Assembly: GCF_003569805.1 (NCBI RefSeq)
Contig: NZ_KZ984052.1
Coordinates: 426,494 to 490,493 of the forward strand
Source of the DNA: Microbacterium halotolerans
Lineage (GTDB): Bacteria > Actinomycetota > Actinomycetes > Actinomycetales > Microbacteriaceae
Direction: 5' to 3'
Length of the DNA stretch: 64,000 nucleotides
Program-made: the position numbers and the translations under genes
The notes under the pieces: model-generated
Seen by the model: the letters and a program-made list of their open reading frames with translations, nothing else
Told to the model about the DNA's origin: nothing
Databases searched by the model: none
Part shown: piece by piece, positions 1 to 7,951 of the stretch
How positions within the stretch are numbered: the stretch's first letter is position 1
How the letters are laid out: every line of letters starts with the position of its first letter

Positions 1-1173
1 GGGCTGCTGCTCGGCATTCCGCTGGCGCTGGCCGGTGCCGTGTTCATGTCGCTCGGCGCCCAGTACCAGAGCCGCGGCGTCCGCAAAGTCGAGCGGCTCT
101 CCGGCGCGACGGGGGAGCAGGGCCTCGGCATGGCCCACTTCCTGCGCCTGCTGCGTCGCCCGTCGTGGATCGTCGGCACGCTGTTGTTGGGCGTAGCCGT
201 CGTCTGCCAGCTCAGTGCGCTCTCCGTCGCTCCGCTCGTCGTCGTGCAGCCTCTCGGCGCGGTCTCCCTCGTGATCACGACCCTGCTGAATGCGCAGATG
301 ACGGGCCACATGCCGACCAGACGGTCGATGACCGCGATCGGCCTGTGCGTCGGCGGCATCTTCGTCTTCGTCATCATCGCAGCGCTGTTCGCAACCGAGC
401 GACCAGTCACCGACTACGAGCTGCTCACGGTACTCGCGATCCTGCTCATGGTGGCCATCGCCCTCGGAACGGCGTGGCTGGCGCTGCGGAAACGGCTGTC
501 CGCGCTGTTCTACATCACCGCCGGCGGCATGCTCTACGGCTTCGTCGCCACCTTCGCGAAGATCATCATCCTCCGCGTGCAGAGCGGGAACTTCGGCTGG
601 GTGACGATCACCTGCGCGATCGCGCTGATCGCCGCCGCCGTCGTCGGCGGATACTTCGTGCAGACCGCGTACTCGTCGGGACCGCCGGACCTCGTCATCG
701 CCGGTCTGACCGTGATCGACCCGATCATCGCCGTGCTCATCGGTGCGCTGGTGCTGGGAGAGACTGCACACGCGCCGTTGTGGGCCGTTGTCGTGTTCAT
801 ACTGATGGGCGCAGTCGCCGCCGTCGGGGTGTTCCTGCTCGCCAGGCACCATCCACAGGTGATCAGTGAGTCGCAGCAGCTGAACATCGCGCGCGGCGGC
901 GACGCGCGCCTCGATCGCACCGCCACCGATGCGCAGCGAGGCGCGCCTCGTGCGTCCAGTGAACCGTTCGAACAGGATTCAGCGGTCATCCGCGATCAGC
1001 CCCTCACGCGCGATCCGGATTCTTCGCACTCGCCGTCGACGCCGCTCGACGACCTGCGCGCACTGCGCGACCCCGACGATCTGCTGGAGCGCCGTAACCC
1101 GCCGCAGGACGGATCGCCGAAGCGCGGTGACACCGCCCCGCCGCCGCGTGGCACCGACGACACGTCGCGGTAA
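1..1173 (+). CDS. DMT/NIPA-like membrane transporter (5' end outside window)
   Basis: The reading frame is open from base 1, so the true start lies upstream. The visible protein has about eight hydrophobic segments over its first ~285 residues, in the repeated pattern of the drug/metabolite transporter superfamily. The pieces PLGAVSLVITTLLNAQ and LVIAGLTVIDPIIAVLIGAL resemble the NIPA-like (DUF803) branch. The last ~100 residues are hydrophilic, rich in Arg, Asp, Ser and Pro, and probably a disordered cytoplasmic tail. Substrate is unknown: NIPA relatives have been linked to Mg2+, but nothing here proves that. The gene ends 15 bp before a tRNA. Confidence 0.75.
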   Translation, partial: GLLLGIPLALAGAVFMSLGAQYQSRGVRKVERLSGATGEQGLGMAHFLRLLRRPSWIVGTLLLGVAVVCQLSALSVAPLVVVQPLGAVSLVITTLLNAQMTGHMPTRRSMTAIGLCVGGIFVFVIIAALFATERPVTDYELLTVLAILLMVAIALGTAWLALRKRLSALFYITAGGMLYGFVATFAKIIILRVQSGNFGWVTITCAIALIAAAVVGGYFVQTAYSSGPPDLVIAGLTVIDPIIAVLIGALVLGETAHAPLWAVVVFILMGAVAAVGVFLLARHHPQVISESQQLNIARGGDARLDRTATDAQRGAPRASSEPFEQDSAVIRDQPLTRDPDSSHSPSTPLDDLRALRDPDDLLERRNPPQDGSPKRGDTAPPPRGTDDTSR

Positions 1174-1188
1174 GCTGTGAACCGAAAC

Positions 1189-1263
1189 GGGGCCGTAGCC
1201 AAGATGGTCAAGGCAGCGAGCTCATAACTCGACGATCCGTGGGTTCAAGTCCCACCGGCCCCA
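1189..1263 (+). tRNA. tRNA with CAU anticodon (Met, or possibly Ile2)
   Basis: A full cloverleaf can be folded. The acceptor GGGGCCG (1189-1195) pairs with CGGCCCC (1256-1262), followed by discriminator A. The D stem is GCC/GGC, the anticodon loop is CTCATAA with anticodon CAT, and the T arm is GTGGG-TTCAAGT-CCCAC. CCA is not encoded. A CAU anticodon can belong to elongator Met or to lysidine-modified Ile2. I favour Met but cannot decide by eye; the loop CTCATAA occurs in both. The 3' end is a potential integration site, and the sequence just downstream is gene debris. Confidence 0.9.
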
Positions 1264-1643
1264 CCGTCTGACCCTCCTTCTGCCGCATGATTCCGCGGAA
1301 GTCGGAGTGAATCATGAACGTCGTGGAAACCGCAGATCGAGCGAAGTCGTCGTTCTATGGTCCTCAAAGGCGTGTCCGCCGCGCGGGACGAGCCAGCAAC
1401 GCCGCAGAAGACGATATGCCACTTTCAGAAGCGGAGAGGGCCGTCGCCACGGCACTGGCGGTCCACGGCGCGCCGAGCCATCAGCAGATCAGCCGGCCCG
1501 TTCTGTCTGGAGCTTGCGCAACCGGAGCTTGATCTTGTCGCGGTTGACGTCGGGGTCACCGACGAGGTCGAGCAGTTTGCCTTGTGAGAATCCTCGTGCA
1601 GGTCTGCCTGTGGGGCTTCGCACAGCTGTGTCACGATGAAGGC
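1264..1643. other. Non-coding debris downstream of the CAU tRNA
   Basis: About 380 bp without a convincing complete gene. Several short frames are open on both strands, but none has a plausible start, ribosome site and codon usage together. The only piece that looks protein-derived is a minus-strand stretch near 1489-1592, listed separately. No second copy of the tRNA 3' end was seen further downstream, so element boundaries cannot be defined. Confidence 0.5.
1489..1592 (-). pseudogene. Possible 3' remnant of a serine recombinase
   Basis: On the minus strand a short open stretch reads SQGKLLDLVGDPDVNRDK, then IKLRLRKLQTERAG, and stops at 1489-1491. The 'KLLDLVGDP...DKI..RLR..Q.ERA' pattern resembles the helical region after the zinc ribbon in actinobacterial large serine recombinases. 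No start codon, catalytic domain or zinc ribbon is present, so at most a fragment remains. Its position next to a tRNA fits a decayed integrative element. The match rests on family memory over ~30 residues, so it is tentative. Confidence 0.3.
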
Positions 1644-2054
1644 ATGAAAGCCGTCTTCACCGCGTGCGTTGTGCTTGCTGGCACGCTGTGTCTCGTCGCA
1701 TGCAGCCCGTCCGCGCCACCTGTGGGTCAGGTTGTGAAGGGCCTTCCGGAGGGCTGGGAAGGGCCGGAACCGGACTTGCTTGCTGCAGAGACTACGGTCG
1801 GTTGGGCCGATGGTGGTACTTCATTCGGCGTCGTGACCATCGGCAGTAGCTCTTGCCCGGTGGTCGCTAGGTCACTTACCACCGAGCCACCGGACGAAAT
1901 CACGATCACCTTCGAAGCAGCGGCACACGAAGAGTGCACTGCAGACTCCGCGGTGACGACTCACGTCTTCGACTTGCCATCCGAGATCGTTGAAAGCCCC
2001 ATCACCATCGTCGCTGAGATCGCTGGCCAGGAGATCGAGCTCCGGCTCCGATGA
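1644..2054 (+). CDS. Small predicted lipoprotein, unknown function
   Basis: The product is 136 residues and begins MKAVFTACVVLAGTLCLVAC. This is a lipoprotein signal peptide with lipobox LVAC and lipidation Cys at residue 20, so it is probably anchored on the outer face of the membrane. The start at 1644 is preferred over an upstream start at 1584 because it opens the signal peptide directly and has GAAGG just upstream. The mature part contains two further Cys (in SSSCPVV and HEECTAD) that could form a disulfide, and looks like a small beta-rich domain. Codon use is less GC-biased than in neighbours, which fits acquisition. I recognise no family. Confidence 0.65.
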   Translation: MKAVFTACVVLAGTLCLVACSPSAPPVGQVVKGLPEGWEGPEPDLLAAETTVGWADGGTSFGVVTIGSSSCPVVARSLTTEPPDEITITFEAAAHEECTADSAVTTHVFDLPSEIVESPITIVAEIAGQEIELRLR

Positions 2055-2175
2055 TCGCAAAGTGCTTCACAAGCGATTCGAAGCTCGCGCGCATGCTTGG
2101 CCAAGTTGACTGAGGCCCGAGGCGCCTCATATCTAACTGGTCACGAATCGGCACTGTCGTTGCTTGCCCGCGCCG

Positions 2176-2400
2176 CTAGCGTGGGGCGGGCTGGAGGTCG
2201 ATGTGCTGATCACCGCGGCGCAGGAACGCCCCGGCGCCGGAGCGGCCCTCGGACTCCGGCACTTCCGCGACGCGCCCGAAGGACACGCTTGTGATTTCGG
2301 GGTCGTAGGTGTGATAATCGAACCGCAATCGAATACGCAGTCCGCCGGATCTCCGGTCGGGTTCATGACAGGTCGTAGGGGAAGACGCACCTGACACACG
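2176..2400 (-). pseudogene. Possible gene remnant, unknown
   Basis: This lies in the 370-bp gap between the lipoprotein gene and the DUF3145 gene. A minus-strand frame ending at a TAG (2176) reads like real protein: RIRLRFDYHTYDPEITSVSF followed by GRVAEVPESEG and ends LRRGDQHIDLQPAPR. No good start or ribosome site precedes it, and the 5' part looks unrelated. It may be the 3' end of a lost gene, or chance. Apart from this and the ribosome site of the next gene, I see nothing in the gap. Confidence 0.2.
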
Positions 2401-2424
2401 AACCAGACGAAAACGGAGAAGATC

Positions 2425-2928
2425 ATGGCGACACCACATGCGCGCGGAGTGATCTACATCCACTCCGCGCCGAAAGCGCTCTGCTCACACCTGGAGTGGG
2501 CGGTCGGTCGTTCGCTCGGCCGGGCCGTGAACTTCGAGTGGGCGGAGCAGTCGGTTATGCCCGGCGCTCGGCGCGCCGAGTTCTACTGGGAGGCCCCCGC
2601 GGGAACCGGCGCCGCTCTGGCGACCGCGATTCGCGGCTGGGAGCATCTGCGGTTCGAAGTGACGGAGGATCCGACGCCCCGCAGCGACGGCGGCCGCTGG
2701 ATGCACACCCCCGATCTCGGCATCCACTACTCCCAGATGGACACTGCCGGCAATGTCGTGATCCCGGAGGACCGCGTGCGCTACGCCATGGAGGTCGCCT
2801 CCGGCGATGCGTTCGAGCTGCAGCGCGAGCTCGACATCGCGCTGGGCTCCGCGTGGGACGACGAGCTCGAGCCCTTCCGGCACGCCTCTGACGATGCCGC
2901 CGTGGTCTGGCTCCACAAGGTCGGCTGA
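2425..2928 (+). CDS. DUF3145 family protein
   Basis: The 167-residue protein starts MATPHARGVIYIHSAPKALC and carries the whole-length pattern of the actinobacterial DUF3145 family, including an N-terminal 'GVIYIHSAP..LC.H.EWA' block and a central 'GIHYSQMD..GN....EDR' block. No signal peptide or membrane segment is seen, so it is cytoplasmic. The function of the family is unknown. The start is supported by GGAGAAGATC directly upstream. It converges on fabF, with a strong hairpin between them. Location beside the FAS II cluster may be incidental. Confidence 0.85.
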   Translation: MATPHARGVIYIHSAPKALCSHLEWAVGRSLGRAVNFEWAEQSVMPGARRAEFYWEAPAGTGAALATAIRGWEHLRFEVTEDPTPRSDGGRWMHTPDLGIHYSQMDTAGNVVIPEDRVRYAMEVASGDAFELQRELDIALGSAWDDELEPFRHASDDAAVVWLHKVG

Positions 2929-2975
2929 CCGACCCTCAGGCAGTCATCTGTGCTCCGTGCGCGGGCATAAAGACT

Positions 2976-3011
2976 TGCGGCCGCCCGGTCGAAGGATCCT
3001 GGGCGGCCGCA
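2976..3011. terminator. Bidirectional hairpin terminator
   Basis: TGCGGCCGCCC (2976-2986) pairs perfectly with GGGCGGCCGCA (3001-3011) across a 14-nt loop. It lies between the convergent DUF3145 gene and fabF and probably ends both transcripts. There is no clear T tract, as is common in actinobacteria. Confidence 0.75.
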
Positions 3012-3029
3012 GTACGTCGTCGTCGGCTG

Positions 3030-4271
3030 TCAGTCGTCGTAGCTCGCGAAGGCGACGACGGCGTTGTGGCCGCCGAAGCCGAACGAATTGCTGATCGCGA
3101 GCTGCGGCCCGTCGCCGAGCGGTTGTGACTCGCCCGACAGCTTGAACGGCACGGCCGGATCCTGTTCCGTCATGTTGATCGTCGGCGGGGCCACGCGGTC
3201 ACGCAGCGCCAGCACGGTGAACGCGGCCTCCAGCGCACCGGTTCCGCCCAGCAGATGACCCGTCGACGCCTTGGTCGCCGACACCGGGATGTCATCGACC
3301 CTGTCGCCGAACACGCTCCTCAGCGCCACGTACTCGTTCGGGTCTCCGACCGGGGTCGACGTGGCATGGGCGTTGATATGGGTCACATCGTCCGGCGCCG
3401 CACCGGCTTGCGCCAGCGCCTGCTCCACGGCACGGGCTGCGCCCGCACCCTCAGGGTCGTTGCCCGTGATGTGGTAGGAGTCCGCCGTCACGCCTCCGCC
3501 TACGAGATAAGCGTAGATCTTGGCACCGCGCGCCTTGGCGTGCTCCTCCGTCTCGAGGACGAGCGCGGCGCCGCCCTCACCCATCACGAAACCGTCGCGG
3601 TCGATCGCGCCGGGACGCGATGCGCCCTCCGGATCGTCGTTGCGGCGCGACAGCGCCTGGGCGGAGGCGAACGAGGCCATCGTGATCGGATGGATCGCGG
3701 ACTCCGCACCACCGGCGATCACGACGTCGGCGAGGCCGTCCTGCAGGTGCTCGTATGCGTTCCCGATCGACTCCGTGCTGGAGGCGCAGGCGCTGACCAC
3801 AGTACGGGCGAAGGCCTTCGCCCCGAACTGCAGCGACAGGTTGCCCGCGCCCGCGTTGGGCATGAGCATCGGAACAGTGAGGGGCATCACACGCCTCGGA
3901 CCCTTCTCACGCAGAGTGTCCCAGGCATCCAGCAGCGTCCACACGCCGCCGATGCCCGTCGCCCAGTCCACGCCGAGCCGCTCGGGGGCGACGTCGGGAG
4001 CACCGGCGTCCTCCCACGCCTCGCGGGCAGCGATGAGGGCGAACTGCGTGGACGGATCGAGACGCTTCGCCTCGTGGCGAGGCAGCACTTCCGACGGGCG
4101 AACGGACGCCTCGGCGGCGAACGTCACCGGAATCTGATACTGCTCGATCCACTCGTGAGGCAGTGTGTGCGCTCCTGGCTTTCCTGCGAGCAGGTTCTTC
4201 CAGTTGTCCTGAACGGTGCCGCCGAGCGCCGAGGTGGCTCCGATTCCGGTGACGACGATGCGCTTGGTCAT
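3030..4271 (-). CDS. fabF: 3-oxoacyl-ACP synthase II (FabF)
   Basis: This is the condensing enzyme of type II fatty acid elongation: it joins malonyl-ACP to acyl-ACP in the cytoplasm. At 413 residues it has the usual KAS II length. The catalytic Cys-His-His set is visible: Cys162 in SACASSTESI, His302 in INAHATSTPVGD and His339 in ATKASTGHL. The start has AAGGA upstream at good spacing. It is the last gene of the aceE-fasR-fabD-fabH-acpP-fabF run, 82 bp after acpP, and ends at a terminator hairpin. Function is clear; substrate chain-length preference cannot be read from sequence. Confidence 0.95.
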   Translation of the reverse strand: MTKRIVVTGIGATSALGGTVQDNWKNLLAGKPGAHTLPHEWIEQYQIPVTFAAEASVRPSEVLPRHEAKRLDPSTQFALIAAREAWEDAGAPDVAPERLGVDWATGIGGVWTLLDAWDTLREKGPRRVMPLTVPMLMPNAGAGNLSLQFGAKAFARTVVSACASSTESIGNAYEHLQDGLADVVIAGGAESAIHPITMASFASAQALSRRNDDPEGASRPGAIDRDGFVMGEGGAALVLETEEHAKARGAKIYAYLVGGGVTADSYHITGNDPEGAGAARAVEQALAQAGAAPDDVTHINAHATSTPVGDPNEYVALRSVFGDRVDDIPVSATKASTGHLLGGTGALEAAFTVLALRDRVAPPTINMTEQDPAVPFKLSGESQPLGDGPQLAISNSFGFGGHNAVVAFASYDD

Positions 4272-4353
4272 GGTTGGTTCCTTGATCCGGGCTTGAATGT
4301 TGCTCGGGAGAGTGACGTGGTGCCGTACGCCGTAGGTACGGCACCACGCACCA

Positions 4354-4599
4354 TCACTGGTTGCTGGTGATGTAGTCGACCGCGTTCTTGACGGTCTTGA
4401 GGTTCTTCACCTCATCGTCCGGAATGGTCACGCCGAACTTCTCCTCCGCGTTGACGACGATCGTCATCATCGAGATCGAGTCGATGTCGAGGTCGTCGGT
4501 GAACGACTTCTCGAGCGCCACCTCCGATGCGTCGATGCCGGTCTCGTCGGTGATCAGCTCAGCAAGGCCCTCGAGGACCTCGTCGTTCGTGAATGCCAT
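4354..4599 (-). CDS. acpP: Acyl carrier protein
   Basis: A small acidic protein of 81 residues that carries growing acyl chains on a 4'-phosphopantetheine arm. The attachment site is Ser41 in DLDIDSISM; the usual DSL motif is DSI here. Helix II and the following 'EEKFGVTIPDDE' segment are standard. GGAGAAA precedes the start. It lies between fabH and fabF in the FAS II operon and is the shared partner of all the neighbouring Fab enzymes. Confidence 0.95.
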   Translation of the reverse strand: MAFTNDEVLEGLAELITDETGIDASEVALEKSFTDDLDIDSISMMTIVVNAEEKFGVTIPDDEVKNLKTVKNAVDYITSNQ

Positions 4600-4671
4600 G
4601 GGTTTCTCCTTAGTCGAAGGGATTATTCGGGTCTCAGAACCGGGATCAATTCTATGAGTGATCGTGCTCGA

Positions 4672-5673
4672 TCAGGGGAGCACGACCACCTGCGCGGCGA
4701 AAACAAGGCCGGCGCCGAAGCCGATCTGCAGTGCGAGTCCGCCGCTGAGCTCCGGCCGCTCCTCGAGCAGCCGGTGCGTGGCGAGTGGAATCGACGCGGC
4801 GGAGGTGTTTCCCGTCGTCGTGATGTCATCCGCAATCGCGACCGTGTCGGGCAGGCCGAGCTGCTTCGCGAACTCGCTCACGATGCGCATGTTGGCCTGG
4901 TGCGGGACGAAGGCCGAAAGATCCTCGGCCTTCACACCTGCGTCGTCGAGCGTCTGCTGGGCCACCTTGACCATGTCCCACACAGCCCAGCGGAAGACGG
5001 ACGGCCCCTCTTGGCGCAGCGTCGGCCACTCCGCCTCGCCGTCGCGGAACTGCGTCAGCGTCGCGTTCATGCCGACGAGGTCAGCCTTCGAACCGTCAGA
5101 GCCCCACTGCGTCTTGGAGACGCCGGGTGTGTCGCTCGGGCCGAGAACGGCGGCGCCTGCGCCGTCGCCCAGCAGGAACGAGATACTGCGATCGGTCGGG
5201 TCGATGACGTCACTGAGCTTCTCGGCCCCGATGACGACCACGAACCGGGCCCCGCCTGACCGGATGAGGGCGTCGGCCTGCGCGATCCCGTAGCAGTATC
5301 CTGCGCACGCGGCGTTGAGGTCGAAGGCGGCGGCCGGCGTCGCCCCGATGCGGTCGGCGACGACCGCCGACACGGAGGGGGTCTGCTGCGGGTTGCTGAT
5401 CGTCGCGACGATCACCGCATCGATCTCCGTCGGGTCGACGCCCGACTTCCGAATCGCCTCGGTCGCGGCGTCGACGGCGAGATCGACGGCCGACGTATCC
5501 TTTTCGGCACGAACACGCGTGATCACACCTGTGCGCTTCTGAATCCACTCGTCGCTGGAGTCGATCGGCTCGATGATGTCGGAGTTCGGCACGGCGTTCT
5601 CGCCTCGTGCGGCACCCATCGCGTAGATGCGCGAGTGGGCGGCGCCCGTCGCTTCGGTAAGTGTGGCAGTCAT
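4672..5673 (-). CDS. fabH: 3-oxoacyl-ACP synthase III (FabH)
   Basis: FabH starts fatty acid synthesis by condensing an acyl-CoA primer with malonyl-ACP. In actinobacteria the primers are often branched-chain acyl-CoAs. The protein has 333 residues, with the catalytic triad Cys123 (LNAACAGYCYG), His258 (FVPHQANMRI) and Asn289 (TTTGNTSAASIP). It sits 15 bp downstream of fabD and 72 bp upstream of acpP, within one transcription unit. Branched-primer use is inferred from the lineage, not seen in the sequence. Confidence 0.95.
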   Translation of the reverse strand: MTATLTEATGAAHSRIYAMGAARGENAVPNSDIIEPIDSSDEWIQKRTGVITRVRAEKDTSAVDLAVDAATEAIRKSGVDPTEIDAVIVATISNPQQTPSVSAVVADRIGATPAAAFDLNAACAGYCYGIAQADALIRSGGARFVVVIGAEKLSDVIDPTDRSISFLLGDGAGAAVLGPSDTPGVSKTQWGSDGSKADLVGMNATLTQFRDGEAEWPTLRQEGPSVFRWAVWDMVKVAQQTLDDAGVKAEDLSAFVPHQANMRIVSEFAKQLGLPDTVAIADDITTTGNTSAASIPLATHRLLEERPELSGGLALQIGFGAGLVFAAQVVVLP

Positions 5674-5688
5674 TCTGGGTCTTTCTGC

Positions 5689-6600
5689 TCAGGCGGCGAG
5701 AAGCTCACGTGCGGCGGTGAGGTCATCCGGGGTCTTGACCGCGACGCTGGGCACACCGCGGAGTCCGCGCTTGGCGAGGCCGACGAGCGCGCCTGCGGGT
5801 GCGAGCTCGATGATGCCCGTGATGCCGCGTTCGACGAATTCGGCCATGGTGAGGTCCCAGCGCACCGGGTTCGAGATCTGGTGCACGATCAGGTCGAGCG
5901 CGCGCGCTCCCGTGTCGACCGGCTTGCCATCGCTGTTGCTCCACAGGGTGATCGACGGGTCATTCACGTCCGCGACGGAGTCGACCGCAGAGCGCAGCTC
6001 CTCGCGCGCGGAGGCCATGTAGCGCGTGTGGAAGGCACCGGCCACCTGCAGCGGGACGACGCGCGCGCCGCGCGGGGCGTTCTCACCGAGGGAGACGAGG
6101 TTCTCCTTCGCGCCGGCGGCGACGATCTGACCACCGCCGTTGAAGTTGGCGGGTTCCAGGTCGTTCTCCGCGATCGCTTGAAGCACCTGCTCCTCGACAC
6201 CGCCCACAACGGCGCTCATTCCTGTCTCGACCCGTGCCGCGGCATCTGCCATCGCCCGACCGCGCGTTCCGACGATGCGCACGGCGTCGTCCTGAGAGAT
6301 CACGCCGGTCGCACCGAGCGCGGCGAGCTCACCGACCGAATGGCCGGCGACTCCCGCAGGGGGAGTGGCATCGGCGGTCAGCGCGTTCCATGACAGCAGG
6401 CTCGCCGCCACGATCAGCGGCTGCGCGACGCGGGTGTCGCGGATCTGGTCCGCGTCCCACTCCGTGCCTGCCGCGAGCAGATCAACGCCTGAGGCCTCGC
6501 CGAAGGCGGCGATGCTCTCGCGCGCGCCATCCAGCTCGAGCCATGGAGCGAGGAATCCGGGCGTCTGGGAGCCCTGTCCAGGGCATGCGACAACAATCAC
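5689..6600 (-). CDS. fabD: Malonyl-CoA:ACP transacylase (FabD)
   Basis: FabD loads malonyl groups from CoA onto acyl carrier protein and so feeds every elongation step. The 303-residue protein opens with the PGQGSQ motif (residues 8-13). It has the nucleophile Ser88 in the GHSVGE elbow and His191 in AGAFHTRYM. The start is GTG. It is the first fab gene after fasR, with a 112-bp gap that probably holds a FasR-responsive promoter. In Streptomyces, FasR activates the fabD operon by binding just upstream of fabD; the same is inferred here from gene order. Confidence 0.95.
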   Translation of the reverse strand: MIVVACPGQGSQTPGFLAPWLELDGARESIAAFGEASGVDLLAAGTEWDADQIRDTRVAQPLIVAASLLSWNALTADATPPAGVAGHSVGELAALGATGVISQDDAVRIVGTRGRAMADAAARVETGMSAVVGGVEEQVLQAIAENDLEPANFNGGGQIVAAGAKENLVSLGENAPRGARVVPLQVAGAFHTRYMASAREELRSAVDSVADVNDPSITLWSNSDGKPVDTGARALDLIVHQISNPVRWDLTMAEFVERGITGIIELAPAGALVGLAKRGLRGVPSVAVKTPDDLTAARELLAA

Positions 6601-6712
6601 CCGTCAAGTCTGCCAAGACGGAGGCGCAACCCTGTGGAGGCTCTCGGACAACAATCGGATGTTCCGTTGTGCATGTCTCACAGTCGCGCCTGCCTTCGGC
6701 CGCATATGCGGG

Positions 6713-7951
6713 CTATCGAGCACGACGCGGCGAGCCTGCACGACGCCGGGCGAAGGCATCGCCCGAACCCATGGAGCCCAGGATGAGCGAGGTCTGCAGG
6801 ATGAGTGCCTCGCGCGCGCCCTGCGCGTCCCATCCGATCACGTCACCCACCTTCTTGAGCCGGTAGCGCACGGTGTTCGGATGCACGAACAGCTCACGAG
6901 CGGTGGCTTCGAGGGAGCGGCCGTTGTCGAGGTAGGCCCACAGCGTGGTCACGAGATCCGTCGAGTGGTCCGCGAGCGGCTGGTACACGCGCTCGACCAG
7001 GGTGCGCTTGGCGAGCGGGTCACCCGCGAGCGCGCGTTCCGGCAGCAGATCGTCGGCTTCGACGGGACGAGGGGCTTTCCGCCACGCCCGTGCCACGGCG
7101 AATCCGGCCAGCGCGGCGCGGGCGCTGAGGCTCGCGTCCACGAGCGCATCGACGGTCGGTCCGAGGACGAGGTGCCCCTCACCGAAGTACGGCTCGAGCC
7201 CGAGCGCGATCTGCGAGAACGGCAACTCCGTCTTCTCCTCCTGCCGAGGGCCGGCGTGCGCACGGCCGAGCACCAGCACGAGCCGGGATCCCTGCACCCC
7301 GATCAGCACATCGACGCCGAGCTTTCGCGCTGATCGGCGGACCTGGTCGACGTCGAACCCGCGCGATACCGTGCCGACCAGCACGCAGGACTCGCCGTGA
7401 CCGTGCCAGCCGAGCGCCGCAATGCGACTGGGGAGCTCCTCGTCGCTCTCGCCCGTGAGGATCGAGTCGACGACGAGTGCTTCGAGCCTCGCATCCCACA
7501 GACCGCGCGATTCCGCTGCACGTGCGTACACGTCTGCTGCAGTGAACGCGACTTCGCGCGAGTACAGCAGCATCGCCTCGCGCAGCTCCTCGCTCTTGCT
7601 CGCCACGCGCTCTTCGACGACCTCGACTGTCAGACGGACCAGCTGCAGCGTCTGCTGCAGGCTGACGCTGCGCAGCAGCTCCCGCGGTGCCGCAGCGAAG
7701 ATGTCGGCTGCGACCGACGGCGTCGAGGTCGGGTCGTCGTACCACTGGATGAACGACGAGATGCCCGCCTGCGCGACCAGCCCCACAGCGGAGCGACGCG
7801 AGGCGGGCATGTCGACGAACCACGGGAGCTGCTCCTCGAGCCGCTTCGTGGTGGCGGTGGCGAGATCGCCGGATATGCGACGCAGCCACGAGAGTGTGGC
7901 CGCCTTGTCCATCCCGACGGTCCCGCCGCCGTGCGGGGCCTGCTCAGGCAT
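6713..7951 (-). CDS. fasR: PucR-type regulator of fatty acid synthesis (FasR-like)
   Basis: The predicted product is a 412-residue transcription regulator with an N-terminal sensor-like region, a central GGDEF-related PucR region and a C-terminal helix-turn-helix of the PucR type ([17 protein letters not shown], near residue 365). Position directly upstream of fabD matches FasR of Streptomyces, an activator of the fabD-fabH-acpP-fabF operon. The start at 7951 overlaps the end of aceE by 8 bp; an internal ATG at 7912 would remove the overlap. Neither start has a strong ribosome site. Effector unknown; acyl-CoAs are plausible. Confidence 0.85.
   Translation of the reverse strand: MPEQAPHGGGTVGMDKAATLSWLRRISGDLATATTKRLEEQLPWFVDMPASRRSAVGLVAQAGISSFIQWYDDPTSTPSVAADIFAAAPRELLRSVSLQQTLQLVRLTVEVVEERVASKSEELREAMLLYSREVAFTAADVYARAAESRGLWDARLEALVVDSILTGESDEELPSRIAALGWHGHGESCVLVGTVSRGFDVDQVRRSARKLGVDVLIGVQGSRLVLVLGRAHAGPRQEEKTELPFSQIALGLEPYFGEGHLVLGPTVDALVDASLSARAALAGFAVARAWRKAPRPVEADDLLPERALAGDPLAKRTLVERVYQPLADHSTDLVTTLWAYLDNGRSLEATARELFVHPNTVRYRLKKVGDVIGWDAQGAREALILQTSLILGSMGSGDAFARRRAGSPRRAR

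Noticed and set aside
1264..2424. Second copy of the CAU tRNA 3' end
   Set aside because: No repeat of the TTCAAGTCCC region was seen, so no element boundary is claimed.
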